The notes: generated from the letters alone by a model not told the origin. A stretch of DNA of 64,000 nt from CAYSWV01 sp964434865 (GCA_964434865.1 CAYSWV010000005.1:93050-157049), one strand, 5' to 3'. Counted from the first letter of the stretch, positions 1 through 9,485 are shown. Translations and numbers: made by a program.

Positions 1-2391
1 GCTGCTGGATCCATAATTGCTTATGCTTTGCGAATTACCAATATCGATCCGGTACGCTATGGCTTGTTATTTGAACGTTTTCTTAATCCAGAACGCAAGT
101 CCATGCCTGATATTGATAGTGACTTTTGTATTGAACGCCGAGGTGAGTTGATTGATTATGTGACTCGTAAATATGGTCAGGAACGGGTTGCTCAGATTAT
201 CACCTTTAACCGCATGACTTCCAAAGCTATCTTGAAAGATGTGGGCCGGGTGTTAGAGATCCCTTATGCTGAGGCCGACAAAATGGCCAAGATGATCCCG
301 GTCTCTCGGGGCAAACCGGCTAAGCTCAAAGAAATGATCGGGGACAATACGCCAGCCCCTGAATTTAAAGAAAAATATGAAGGTCATCCCCAGACCAAAC
401 GTTGGATTGACCTAGCTCGCTTATTAGAGGGAACCAACAAAACCTTTGGTGTGCATGCGGCGGGAGTCGTGATTTCCAAAGACCCGTTAGATGAAATTGT
501 CCCACTACAGCGCAACAATGAAGGCCAGACCATTACTCAGTACTCTATGGAAGACATTGAGTCCTTGGGTCTACTGAAAATGGACTTCCTCGGTTTACGC
601 AACCTAACAATGATTCAACGAGCTGTCGATCTGATTGAACATAATCGTCACATCAAAATAGACTTGGATACGCTACCGCTAGATGATCCTAAAACCTACC
701 AGATCCTAGCTCGGGGAGAATTAGAAGGGATTTTTCAACTAGAATCATCTGGAATGAAACAAGTTGTCCGTGATCTGAAACCCTCTAATCTAGAAGATAT
801 TTCATCAGTGTTAGCCTTGTATCGCCCTGGCCCGCTAGATACGGGTATGATTCCTGAATTTATCAATCGCAAACATGGTCGTAAACAGGTTTCCTACGCT
901 CACGATATTCTTCAACCCATCTTAAATGACACCTATGGCACCATTCTCTATCAAGAGCAGATCATGCGGATTGCTCAAGATATGGCTGGGTATACCCTGG
1001 GTAAAGCGGATCTACTTCGTCGAGCCATGGGCAAAAAGAAAGTGGCGGAAATGGAAAAGCATCGTGAGATCTTTTTAGAGGGGGCTCAAGAGCGAGGTGT
1101 CGATAAATCGATTGCTGAACCCTTATTTGATCAAATGATCGCGTTTGCTGAGTACTGTTTCAATAAATCTCACTCAACGGCCTATGGATTTGTTACCTTT
1201 CAGACAGCCTATTTAAAAGCCAACTATCCCACTGAGTACATGGCCGCTCTACTCTCTTCAGTGGGTGGTGATCAAGATAAATTACAGCGCTATATCGCCT
1301 ACTGTATTGCAATTGGGATTGAAGTGCTCCCGCCTGATGTGAATCAATCTGGCTTAGACTTTACTCCCTTGAACCAACAGATCGTCTTTGGCATGGGTGC
1401 GGTCAAAAATATTGGGGATGCAGCGATTGGGAATATTCTTGAAGCTCGAGGGGAAAAGGGTTCGTTTACCTCCTTAGCCGATTTTTGTGAACGTGTTGAT
1501 TTACATGTGGTTAATCGACGTGGAATTGAAGCTTTGATCTATGCTGGAGCCTTTGACAAAATTGAATCCAACCGTAAACAACTGATTGCTGATTTAGAAC
1601 CCACTTTAACCTGGGCCTTGGATCGGGCTAAATCAAAAGCCATTGGTCAGACTAATTTATTTGATCTCTTAGGTTCAGCCACTACAGAATCTACGCAGTT
1701 TAGCTATGCAGACGCCCCCAAAGCAGCTCCTACAGAAGATTTCTCACCTCAAGAGAAGCTGAAACTGGAGAAGGAATTAATTGGGTTGTACGTATCCGAT
1801 CACCCTTTAAAGCGAGTTGCTCAGAAAGCTCAGCTTCTAGGTCCCACAGCTATTACTCACTTAAATGAGTGTAGTGCTGAGGCCTGGGTCAATATTATTG
1901 CGATCGTTAATAGCATCAAAGCCGTGACCACTAAAAAAGGTGATCGGATGGCTATTTTACAGCTAGAAGATTTGACCGGAAGTTGTGAAGGGGTTATTTT
2001 TCCAAAAACCTACGAACGGCTACACAACCAGCTTCAAGTTGACCAACAACTCCTGATTTGGGCTAAAATTGATCATCGTGATGAACAAACCCAACTCGTT
2101 ATTAATGATCTAGAATCGATTGAATCCGTCCGAGTGGTCCAAGTTAACTTGCCCGCTCAACAGGCCCTCGATATTCAATATTGCTATCAACTGCAAGGGA
2201 TCTTAAATCAATTCCGCAGTGATCAAGCCGATGAAGGTCGCATTCCGATTATTGCTGCTATAGAACAAGGACCTCGCCAACGCTTTGTCCGATTGGGTGG
2301 CCAGTTTCGAGTTAAACAGGCTGACGCTACTATCACAGCTTTAAGAGCAGCTGGATTTACAGCTCAGGCATTGACATTAGTCTCTGTCTAG
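1..2391 (+). CDS. dnaE: DNA polymerase III subunit alpha (DnaE), 5'-truncated by window edge
   Basis: Catalytic subunit of the replicative polymerase. The frame is open from base 1, so the N-terminal PHP part and the start lie upstream; 796 residues are visible. The catalytic-palm motif S-M-P-D-I-D-S-D-F follows near residue 40, and typical blocks such as ALYRPGPLDTG and YQEQIMRIAQDMAGY follow. The region near residues 615-720 looks like the OB-fold domain. At 1150-1176 the sequence AEY-CFNKSHS is continuous. That Y/C junction (1155/1156) is where most cyanobacteria have the split DnaE intein, so here a single contiguous polypeptide is encoded. The next gene, leuC, begins 229 bp downstream and is unrelated in function. 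Confidence 0.96.
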   Translation, partial: AAGSIIAYALRITNIDPVRYGLLFERFLNPERKSMPDIDSDFCIERRGELIDYVTRKYGQERVAQIITFNRMTSKAILKDVGRVLEIPYAEADKMAKMIPVSRGKPAKLKEMIGDNTPAPEFKEKYEGHPQTKRWIDLARLLEGTNKTFGVHAAGVVISKDPLDEIVPLQRNNEGQTITQYSMEDIESLGLLKMDFLGLRNLTMIQRAVDLIEHNRHIKIDLDTLPLDDPKTYQILARGELEGIFQLESSGMKQVVRDLKPSNLEDISSVLALYRPGPLDTGMIPEFINRKHGRKQVSYAHDILQPILNDTYGTILYQEQIMRIAQDMAGYTLGKADLLRRAMGKKKVAEMEKHREIFLEGAQERGVDKSIAEPLFDQMIAFAEYCFNKSHSTAYGFVTFQTAYLKANYPTEYMAALLSSVGGDQDKLQRYIAYCIAIGIEVLPPDVNQSGLDFTPLNQQIVFGMGAVKNIGDAAIGNILEARGEKGSFTSLADFCERVDLHVVNRRGIEALIYAGAFDKIESNRKQLIADLEPTLTWALDRAKSKAIGQTNLFDLLGSATTESTQFSYADAPKAAPTEDFSPQEKLKLEKELIGLYVSDHPLKRVAQKAQLLGPTAITHLNECSAEAWVNIIAIVNSIKAVTTKKGDRMAILQLEDLTGSCEGVIFPKTYERLHNQLQVDQQLLIWAKIDHRDEQTQLVINDLESIESVRVVQVNLPAQQALDIQYCYQLQGILNQFRSDQADEGRIPIIAAIEQGPRQRFVRLGGQFRVKQADATITALRAAGFTAQALTLVSV

Positions 2392-2412
2392 ATAGTTTCA
2401 ATAAAGGGCACG

Positions 2413-2440
2413 GGTCTTGATCTAGGGCGGTCTTGATCTA
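2413..2440 (+). repeat. Short direct repeat in dnaE-leuC spacer
   Basis: GGTCTTGATCTA occurs twice, at 2413-2424 and 2429-2440, 16 bp apart. The function is unknown. It lies just after the dnaE stop codon in a spacer without any credible gene. Confidence 0.5.
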
Positions 2441-2620
2441 TTTGGTCTATTCAAGTGGCATCTAGATCATGGGTCACCACCTGAAAACTACCCGCTTTTG
2501 GTAGCCACCTGTGCCCAACTGGTCTGTAACTTATTCAACAAACCCTAGCCAGGTTGAGTACAATAGCAGATACGGTTAATCTAACTAGTCCTTTTGTAAT
2601 AGGTAGCGTACAGAATCACT

Positions 2621-4027
2621 ATGAGCAAAGGCACATTGTTTGACAAAGTTTGGGATGCTCACACGGTTGGGATCCTGCCCTCAGGCCAAACGCAGTTATT
2701 TATTGGCTTACATCTGATCCATGAGGTTACCAGTCCCCAAGCCTTTGCCATGTTACGTGAACGAGGTCTCCAAGTACTCTACCCTGAGCGAACGATAGCT
2801 ACTGTTGATCATATTATTCCGACTGAAACCCAAGTTCGTCCTTTGGCAGATTCTTTAGCAGAAGAGATGTTTCAGGCTTTGGAGCAGAGCTGTCAGGAGT
2901 TTGGCATTCGGTTTTACAACGCTGGATCAGGGCATCAAGGCATAGTGCATGTGATTGGGCCGGAACTGGGTCTGACTCAACCAGGGATGACCATCGCTTG
3001 TGGAGATAGCCATACGTCTACCCATGGTGCATTTGGAGCCATTGCTTTTGGGATTGGAACTAGCCAAGTGCGTGATGTTTTATCGTCTCAGTCGCTGGCC
3101 CTGGCTAGACTCAAAGTGAGAAAAATAGAAGTCAACGGCACCTTAAACTTAGGCGTCTATGCCAAAGATGTGATCTTGCACATTATCCGGACTTTGGGTG
3201 TTAAAGGTGGGGTTGGCTATGCCTATGAATATGCTGGATCGACATTAGACCAGATGACAATGGAAGAACGTATGACTATCTGCAACATGTCGATTGAAGG
3301 AGGGGCTCGGTGTGGGTATATCAACCCTGATCAAACCACCTTTGATTATTTGAAGGGTCGTCCGTTTGCCCCACAAGCGTCCAACTGGGATCAGGCTGTG
3401 GCTTGGTGGACTCAGTTGCGGAGTGATCCTGATGCTACCTATGATGATACGGTTGTATTTGAAGCTACTGATATCCCTCCAACCGTGACTTGGGGTATTA
3501 CTCCTGGGCAGGGTATTGCTGTGGATGAATTAATTCCTGATCCAGCTCAACTGCCTGAATCTGAGCGTCCGATAGCAGCCGAAGCCTATACCTATATGAA
3601 ACTGCAACCGGGAACTCAAATTCAAGGAACTAAGATTGATGTTTGTTTTATTGGTAGTTGCACCAATGGTCGCTTAAGCGATTTGAGAGAAGCCTCAAAA
3701 GTGGCTCAAGGTCGACAAGTCGCAGCTGGGGTTAAAGCTTTTGTTGTACCCGGATCTGAACAAGTTAAACGAGAAGCTGAAGCTGAAGGGCTAGACCAAA
3801 TCTTTAAAGCTGCCGGATTTGAATGGCGAGATCCAGGGTGTTCCATGTGTTTAGCTATGAATCCTGACAAACTACAAGGCGATCAGATCAGTGCCTCATC
3901 ATCCAATCGTAATTTTAAAGGTCGACAGGGATCCCCTACAGGACGGACCCTGTTAATGAGTCCAGCCATGGTAGCTGCTGCAGCGATCACAGGTGAAGTT
4001 ACCGACATTCGATCCTTGATGTCATGA
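2621..4027 (+). CDS. leuC: 3-isopropylmalate dehydratase large subunit
   Basis: Aconitase-family enzyme that isomerises 2-isopropylmalate to 3-isopropylmalate in leucine synthesis, working with the small subunit LeuD. The 468 residues match the family length. The [4Fe-4S] ligands are visible as C347 (in CFIGSCTNG) and C407/C410 (in DPGCSMC), and the substrate-site stretch ACGDSHTSTHGAFG lies at residues 127-140. The start MSKGTLFDKVWDAH is typical of the family. No leuD is found nearby, so the small subunit must be encoded elsewhere, which is common in cyanobacteria. A small membrane protein gene follows 28 bp downstream. Confidence 0.96.
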   Translation: MSKGTLFDKVWDAHTVGILPSGQTQLFIGLHLIHEVTSPQAFAMLRERGLQVLYPERTIATVDHIIPTETQVRPLADSLAEEMFQALEQSCQEFGIRFYNAGSGHQGIVHVIGPELGLTQPGMTIACGDSHTSTHGAFGAIAFGIGTSQVRDVLSSQSLALARLKVRKIEVNGTLNLGVYAKDVILHIIRTLGVKGGVGYAYEYAGSTLDQMTMEERMTICNMSIEGGARCGYINPDQTTFDYLKGRPFAPQASNWDQAVAWWTQLRSDPDATYDDTVVFEATDIPPTVTWGITPGQGIAVDELIPDPAQLPESERPIAAEAYTYMKLQPGTQIQGTKIDVCFIGSCTNGRLSDLREASKVAQGRQVAAGVKAFVVPGSEQVKREAEAEGLDQIFKAAGFEWRDPGCSMCLAMNPDKLQGDQISASSSNRNFKGRQGSPTGRTLLMSPAMVAAAAITGEVTDIRSLMS

Positions 4028-4055
4028 TTACCTTGTCATTCTTTAGGGAGGTGTT

Positions 4056-4478
4056 ATGCCAGAAGAAAAAGAAGTTTGGGCCGGATCGCCCTCGCACGTT
4101 GTTAACTTAGGCCTCTATATCATCTGTGGGCTATTCTTCTGGCTAATTGTTCCCCTATTCATTTTGATCTGGAAGTGGCTGGTGATAGGAAGTATTCGGT
4201 ACCAACTGACTACTGAGCGGCTGATCATTCGGACAGGTGTGTTTAACAAACAAACGGATGAACTTGAACTCTATCGAGTCAGAGATTATAAATTGGAACA
4301 ACCCTTCTTTCTACGGTTATTCTCATTGGCTAATATCACCCTAGAAACCTCTGATCGTTCGCATCCAACCCTTGTGCTTGAAGCCATTCCTAATGGAGAA
4401 GAGCTTCGAGATACCTTGCGAACTCATGTTGAAGAATGTCGTTCTCGTAAGCAAGTTCGAGAAATTGATTTTGAGTAA
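4056..4478 (+). CDS. PH domain-containing membrane protein (bPH2/YdbS-like)
   Basis: A 140-residue protein. A hydrophobic segment at about residues 18-46, probably two membrane passes or a hairpin, is followed by a bacterial PH-like domain. The typical motif IRYQLTTERLIIRTGVF begins near residue 48, and ELELYRVRDYKLEQPF follows. The role of the family is poorly known. A strong ribosome site, AGGGAGGTG, precedes the ATG closely. It lies 28 bp after leuC on the same strand and may be cotranscribed, though no functional link is evident. Confidence 0.85.
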   Translation: MPEEKEVWAGSPSHVVNLGLYIICGLFFWLIVPLFILIWKWLVIGSIRYQLTTERLIIRTGVFNKQTDELELYRVRDYKLEQPFFLRLFSLANITLETSDRSHPTLVLEAIPNGEELRDTLRTHVEECRSRKQVREIDFE

Positions 4479-4792
4479 CTCTTAATTCAAGCATCAGATC
4501 TGTTCAAATTGTAGACCTATCCAAACTGGTGTTAAAGCTGGGAAGTTTTAGGGTGCTCTCATCTGTAAAGCAAATGTTTGATTTCTTTAACACAGATTTA
4601 CAGAAAAAACTATAAGGAAATCTTAAAGACCCATCTTTGTCGAAAATGGCTCACAAAAATTAATCTTAATTCGAAGAAATCATTAAAACGCTTAGCTTCG
4701 TTAGAAAAGGAGGTCTAGACTCAGGTTGAGAGTTCTCCCCAATTGTCCTCTCTCTAAGATTTAGTAGTTTTGACTACAAGGTTAGTGTGGCA
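4479..4792. other. Intergenic region upstream of ctaA
   Basis: No gene is seen. It contains an 8-bp inverted repeat, TCTGTAAA (4562-4569) and TTTACAGA (4597-4604). The arms contain TTACA, resembling half-sites of the cyanobacterial HLR1/RpaB element, but spacing and orientation do not match that element. An excellent Shine-Dalgarno-like string, AAAAGGAGGTC (4705-4715), is followed only by a 12-codon reading frame starting TTG at 4725. That could be a leader peptide or chance. Confidence 0.4.
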
Positions 4793-5782
4793 ATGATAGA
4801 TTCTTCTTTTTCTGAACTATCTGTTAAGTTTTCAGACGCAACGCCAGAAACATCAACATCAGAGGTATCAACATCTAAAACACAGGCATGGATCAGCCGC
4901 TTTGTCTTGCTGCTGGCAGGATTTACTCTGTTTCTTATGGCTTTGGGTAGCGCGACACGAGTGATGAATGCAGGGCTGTCCTGTCCAGATTGGCCACTAT
5001 GCTACGGTGAACTTGTGCCTGCAGCAGAAATGAATTTGCAAGTCTTCTTAGAATGGTTTCATCGCTTAATTGCAACAGTGATCGGTTTTGCCTCGATTGT
5101 ATTGGTAGGTGTCACGATCTGGAAGCGCCGAGAGTTACCCCCATGGGCCCCTATCCTCGCAGGTTTAGCCTTTGGGCTAGTGGTGTTTCAAGGTATTCTA
5201 GGTGGATTAACGGTAACTGAGCTGTTGCGCTTTGATATCGTAACGGCTCACTTAGGTACTGGCTTACTCTTTTTCACTACACTTTTAACGCTGGGCCTTT
5301 TACTCAAACCCGACATAGTGCCTCAATCTGGCCACAAACCTGGTAGCTTGAGCTGGCTGGGCCTAGCGGCAGCTGGACTCGTTTACTTACAGAGTTTGTT
5401 GGGTGGATTAGTTGCTTCCCAATGGGCCTTGCATCAATGCTTTGCTAGTGGGGAGCTTTGCTTAGTGATGAATGGTCATTTGATCGGGATTATTCCAGCG
5501 ACTGCTGTGACACTGGCTCTGGTTGTGATGGTTTGGATCCGAGAGCTAACTCCACAACTAAAGCGACTGGGCTATCTAGCTGGGGGCTTGGTGATAGCTC
5601 AAATTGCGCTGGGCACCCTTACCTTTAAATTGCATCTTCAAGTTGAACCGTTGACAGTGGCTCATCAAGCTGTAGGTGCTGTTTTACTGGGAACATTGGT
5701 AGCCTTCACTGTATTTAGCCTCAAAGAAAATGGCTGGTTAGCACCATCACCTGCTGACACTACCGTTAAGGCTAAAGCCTAA
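4793..5782 (+). CDS. ctaA: Heme A synthase (COX15/CtaA)
   Basis: Membrane enzyme that oxidises the C8 methyl group of heme O to a formyl group, giving heme A for cytochrome oxidase. Eight hydrophobic segments are apparent. Conserved features are GSATRVMNAGLSCPDWPLCYG, the heme-binding histidines in EWFHR, TAHLGTG and AHQAVG, and two Cys pairs (SCPDWPLC and HQCFASGELC). I chose the ATG at 4793; the in-frame GTG at 4787 would add only two residues. ctaB follows 136 bp later on the same strand, as in many cyanobacteria. The oxidase structural genes ctaCDE are not in the window. Confidence 0.95.
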   Translation: MIDSSFSELSVKFSDATPETSTSEVSTSKTQAWISRFVLLLAGFTLFLMALGSATRVMNAGLSCPDWPLCYGELVPAAEMNLQVFLEWFHRLIATVIGFASIVLVGVTIWKRRELPPWAPILAGLAFGLVVFQGILGGLTVTELLRFDIVTAHLGTGLLFFTTLLTLGLLLKPDIVPQSGHKPGSLSWLGLAAAGLVYLQSLLGGLVASQWALHQCFASGELCLVMNGHLIGIIPATAVTLALVVMVWIRELTPQLKRLGYLAGGLVIAQIALGTLTFKLHLQVEPLTVAHQAVGAVLLGTLVAFTVFSLKENGWLAPSPADTTVKAKA

Positions 5783-5918
5783 ATTGTTGATCAGGGCCTA
5801 GCTTTCACTAATTGATTTTCAGAAAGCTTGTGATCGGAATTGCTCAAGGTTTTGAATTTTTCAAGGTAATGGCTCAAGCGTTTTTAAAGTTGTGGTTGAA
5901 TTCTTTGGATCAAGAGTT

Positions 5919-6911
5919 ATGCAAAACACATTATGGGCAGAATCATCTCTCAAGCATCATCAACATTTAGGTCAGGTCATCCGAAGCTATAGTCAACTTC
6001 TGAAACCCAAGATTATCTTTTTGCTACTCGTGACCACGGCTGGCAGTATGTGGATTGCAGGTGAAGGAGCTGTTGATCCCCTTGTATTTACCATGACTCT
6101 GGTGGGAGGAGCACTGGCCGCAGGATCAGCCAACACCATCAACATGATCTACGACCGAGATATTGATGATGTGATGGAACGGACTCGTCATCGGCCTCTA
6201 CCTTCAGGTCGAATTCAGGTTAGAGATGCTTTGATCTTTGCTATTGTGCTAGCTTTGGCGTCATTTGCAGTGCTGACCTACTGGACTAACTTATTGAGCG
6301 CCGGCCTGGCCATGTCTGGTATTGGGGTGTATGTAGGTGTATATACTCATTGGTTAAAGCGATCCAGTACTCAAAATATTGTCATTGGGGGAGCAGCTGG
6401 GGCCATTCCGCCTTTAGTGGGTTGGGCGGCAGTGACTAATAGTCTAAGTTGGGCGGCTTGGGTGTTATTCGCGATTATCTTCATCTGGACTCCGCCTCAT
6501 TTCTGGGCTTTGGCCATTTTAAAGCGAGACGACTATAGCAAAGCCGGTGTGCCGATGTTGCCAGTGGTTTATGGTGAGGCTCAAACGTCTCGTCAGATCT
6601 TCTATTACACGTTGGCCATGGTGCCTATCACGCTGCTGTTGGTGATTCCCCTTCATGTCATGGGTTTGTTTTACCTGACGATGGCCTTAGTCTTAGGAGG
6701 TGGATTTATCTGGAAAGCTTGGCAACTGATGCAAGATCCTTCAGATCGTGATCGAGCCGGAGCAGCCTTTATGTATGCCAACATCTATTTACTGCTCCTA
6801 TGTGCCAGTATGGGGATCGACAGCCTACCCATTACTCATCAATTGACTATGGGTTTAGCAGAGAGTTTAACCGATCAGTTTCAAACCTTAGTGGCCTTAG
6901 TGGTACGGTAG
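5919..6911 (+). CDS. ctaB: Protoheme IX farnesyltransferase (heme O synthase)
   Basis: UbiA-family prenyltransferase that attaches farnesyl to protoheme to make heme O, the substrate of CtaA. The first Asp-rich motif, NTINMIYDRDIDDVMERTRHRPLP, and the second loop motif, LKRDDYSKAGVPMLP, are intact, with about eight or nine membrane segments. The ATG at 5919 is preferred because AAGAG lies just upstream and the following sequence runs directly into the family core; a GTG at 5892 would add nine residues. The gene ends 14 bp from the convergent gene at 6926. Confidence 0.95.
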   Translation: MQNTLWAESSLKHHQHLGQVIRSYSQLLKPKIIFLLLVTTAGSMWIAGEGAVDPLVFTMTLVGGALAAGSANTINMIYDRDIDDVMERTRHRPLPSGRIQVRDALIFAIVLALASFAVLTYWTNLLSAGLAMSGIGVYVGVYTHWLKRSSTQNIVIGGAAGAIPPLVGWAAVTNSLSWAAWVLFAIIFIWTPPHFWALAILKRDDYSKAGVPMLPVVYGEAQTSRQIFYYTLAMVPITLLLVIPLHVMGLFYLTMALVLGGGFIWKAWQLMQDPSDRDRAGAAFMYANIYLLLLCASMGIDSLPITHQLTMGLAESLTDQFQTLVALVVR

Positions 6912-6925
6912 TGGGTGTCTGGAGG

Positions 6926-7510
6926 CTAGTTGCAGTTGAGAGACTCAAGAATACCGCTAGCTTTCTGTTCAGCATCATTGCCAGTTGCTGTGATGATGGT
7001 GAAAATAATGGCTCCACCATCTTCGATCGCAGTGGTATAGCTGATGGCAGGGTCATTATCAACCGTCCCCTGAGTGACATTCACGTCAACCTCTTGATCG
7101 CAGATGGTATAGAGTTCAATCTCTTGGGAGGAGGCTTGGATATCTAGATCTTCAATATTCATCTGAGAGGTAAATTCACGCCGAATATCATCTGGATCAG
7201 TACCTTGAGCTAACTCGGCAGGTAGTTTACCAACAAACAACTGGATAGATGCGTCTTCTGTTAGCAAGGCTGCCATTTGCATTCCAAACGGTTCTACTGC
7301 AAAAGCTACATCTGGCTCACCAGGAAACTCGTAACTAATGATCTCTTGAGCCAGACGTTCGACTTCTTGTGGATCAGATTTAATCCCTAAAGATCGAAAC
7401 ACGAAAAATCCAAGACCGGCAATGGCAACGATTGAGAGTAATAGACATCCACCACAGCTGATGGCGATCCACTTCCAAACTTGGCCCCCTTGTTGTCTAG
7501 CTTCTGTCAT
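6926..7510 (-). CDS. Hypothetical protein with one N-terminal membrane anchor
   Basis: A 194-residue protein I do not recognise. After a short hydrophilic start, residues 13-35 form a Gly/Cys-containing transmembrane helix. The rest is an acidic, probably extracytoplasmic alpha/beta domain containing two cysteines (one in ELYTICDQEV, one at the C-terminal ESLNCN) that could form a disulfide. It is convergent with ctaB and lies 58 bp downstream of the GH13 gene on the same strand. No function can be assigned. Confidence 0.7.
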   Translation of the reverse strand: MTEARQQGGQVWKWIAISCGGCLLLSIVAIAGLGFFVFRSLGIKSDPQEVERLAQEIISYEFPGEPDVAFAVEPFGMQMAALLTEDASIQLFVGKLPAELAQGTDPDDIRREFTSQMNIEDLDIQASSQEIELYTICDQEVDVNVTQGTVDNDPAISYTTAIEDGGAIIFTIITATGNDAEQKASGILESLNCN

Positions 7511-7568
7511 ATCAAACTCCTGTGCTGGCTCAACACAATCATAGCCTTTTACTGGAAATGGCGTTGAA

Positions 7569-9485
7569 TTAAGATTTCAATAAAATGACCTTAGAGGCTT
7601 CAGCTGCTAACTGTATTTTAAATTCTGATTGAGATGGATAGACATACCCAGTTTCAATATCAATGATTTGTTGGGCTGGCTTCAAATGTTGATCTTCTAG
7701 AGAGAGTATAAAGTCACCACCTGTAGTTGAATACGCATAAAGCACCTGATCAGGATAGTTGGGGCTTTCTCGCAGCATGAATAAATCCGTAACGGCATTG
7801 GCCTGTGAGGGAGATAGAAACCGAGTATTCCCGTACCTCAAGACAGGCTGATCACGGCGTAAGTAGATCAACTGGTGCATCAAATGAAATAAGTCTGCGT
7901 TCCAGCCTTGATCTTCTGGCCAAATCATCATGGGTTTGTTAAACGGATGCCCGCCGACTCCATAGGTGCCTTGATGATCGATATGATGAGGAATAGCTAA
8001 TCCCGTTTCAGTACCATAATCAATCATCGGAATCCCTGCACTCACCATCATAAATTTGATCAGACTGGCGTAAGCAAGCTCACTAACCTCAGGGTGGGCC
8101 GATAACAGCCGGGGTTGATCAGGATGTTCAACAAAAGTTAGCCAGCTTTGAAGACCAGCAGGGGTGACCTGATCTAGGTGAGATCGAGGAATTTCAAGAG
8201 ATTGACTAGGATTGAGACTACGGTGTAACCAATGGAGAGGTAATGGATCAGTATAATATTGACCTTGATGACCTAGGAGTCGTTCTTTCAAAACATAGAC
8301 CCGACCATCCCAACCTCGCTCTTGCCTAAAGTAGTTCCGGGCCGCTTGACTCAGCTCATCATCTACTAAAGTATAGGCTTGGGTTTCGTGGTACCACTTA
8401 ACAGCAGCCTGATTTTTCAAGCCTCCGTTCAAGTGATTTGCGATCAATATGGCACTAGGATTGATGGATTGAACCCATTGCTCTAACTGTTGCCAAAAGG
8501 ATAACTGAATATACTGAACATTGTCTAAATAAAAACCAGCAACTTGAGTGCCATCTGAATTAAAGTTGAGCCAGAATTCGACTCCATCATGCAGATACTG
8601 CAATACCGGTGGCTTAGATTGATCGATATCAGGTAATCCTTCAATAGCCCCTTGTTCCAGCATTATAGGAGTTGGGTGTTGATAGTTAATTGAAATAGGT
8701 TGATGAAACCAGCCTTCAGGATTAAAAGCACCAGTGACTGGATCCAAATAAGTAGCTACCCGGACCCCATGCCGATAGATCGAGCCATTATCAATAGACC
8801 ATTGCTCACTAGTTGCTAGATTGAAATCATCAAATACCGTGGATTCCCGGTAGGGTGAGGTATGATTCAGATTCAGCTCTAGAAGGATCCCGATCCCACG
8901 TTGCCCAGCTGCGTTCAACAGCTCTCGAAAAACCTGCAACCGATCAGGCGTCTCGTGGCGAAAGTGCTCATCAATTTCAAACCAGTCTTGAGTCCAGTTA
9001 CCATGAAAAGGAGTCGAGATCCCAGCATAAAAAGAATTGAACTCAGCTTCATCAGCATGAACAGTGGAGCGAATGTAGTAGTTGCTCTGAGGAGAGTAAA
9101 GAATTACGTTAGCATTATCTTGAATCGGCGATAAAATAATTTTGGTAATGCCCAGGTCTGCTAGATAATCAAGCTTTTGAATAATGCCCTCTAGATCACC
9201 TCCCCAATACATCCCCACGTAGCGGTGACTGGGATCATAAGCATACTGAATTAAAGATTGATTAGCTTGGTTGTAGGCAGTTGTAGCCGGAAAGGCATAG
9301 TTGGGGATGTTGTTGGTTTCATTGCCATCAAAAAATCGATCGACAGTGATGTAGTAAAAAACTTCATTCCCAGGGATTGCTTCGATAGCTTGCGTTTGGG
9401 CCGATGCTGGCCATAAAAAGCTCATACAGCCCATCAAGACCATGAGACTGACTCTTACAACCCGATACCACCAAGCCACTAGCAT
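7569..9485 (-). CDS. Secreted GH13 (alpha-amylase family) protein, catalytic residues altered
   Basis: 638 residues from the chosen start. That ATG is preceded by GAGG at proper spacing and begins a classic signal peptide ending ASA-Q near residue 30; an upstream in-frame start would add 14 residues. The (beta/alpha)8 GH13 fold is recognisable from FYYITVDRFFDGN, YWGGDLEGIIQKLDYLADLG and LPDIDQSKPPV. In the conserved regions, the nucleophile Asp (D321 in GFYLDN) and the region IV Asp (D456 in EHPDQPR) are kept. The Arg before the nucleophile is Tyr, the acid/base Glu is Asn350 (IANHLNG), the region IV His is Pro and the region I Asp is Glu203. Either a non-catalytic carbohydrate-binding protein or an unusual enzyme. 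Confidence 0.85.
   Translation of the reverse strand: MLVAWWYRVVRVSLMVLMGCMSFLWPASAQTQAIEAIPGNEVFYYITVDRFFDGNETNNIPNYAFPATTAYNQANQSLIQYAYDPSHRYVGMYWGGDLEGIIQKLDYLADLGITKIILSPIQDNANVILYSPQSNYYIRSTVHADEAEFNSFYAGISTPFHGNWTQDWFEIDEHFRHETPDRLQVFRELLNAAGQRGIGILLELNLNHTSPYRESTVFDDFNLATSEQWSIDNGSIYRHGVRVATYLDPVTGAFNPEGWFHQPISINYQHPTPIMLEQGAIEGLPDIDQSKPPVLQYLHDGVEFWLNFNSDGTQVAGFYLDNVQYIQLSFWQQLEQWVQSINPSAILIANHLNGGLKNQAAVKWYHETQAYTLVDDELSQAARNYFRQERGWDGRVYVLKERLLGHQGQYYTDPLPLHWLHRSLNPSQSLEIPRSHLDQVTPAGLQSWLTFVEHPDQPRLLSAHPEVSELAYASLIKFMMVSAGIPMIDYGTETGLAIPHHIDHQGTYGVGGHPFNKPMMIWPEDQGWNADLFHLMHQLIYLRRDQPVLRYGNTRFLSPSQANAVTDLFMLRESPNYPDQVLYAYSTTGGDFILSLEDQHLKPAQQIIDIETGYVYPSQSEFKIQLAAEASKVILLKS

Noticed and set aside
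1..2391. Split-intein dnaE
   Set aside because: The Y/C junction at 1155/1156 is continuous, and no intein blocks are seen in the frame.
4725..4763. Leader peptide gene ahead of ctaA
   Set aside because: A strong ribosome-site-like string exists, but the frame starts TTG, is 12 codons long and has no composition bias; not enough to call a gene.
6800..7147. Plus-strand frame overlapping the ctaB end and the 6926 gene
   Set aside because: It is a shadow of two better supported genes, with no start signal or recognisable product.
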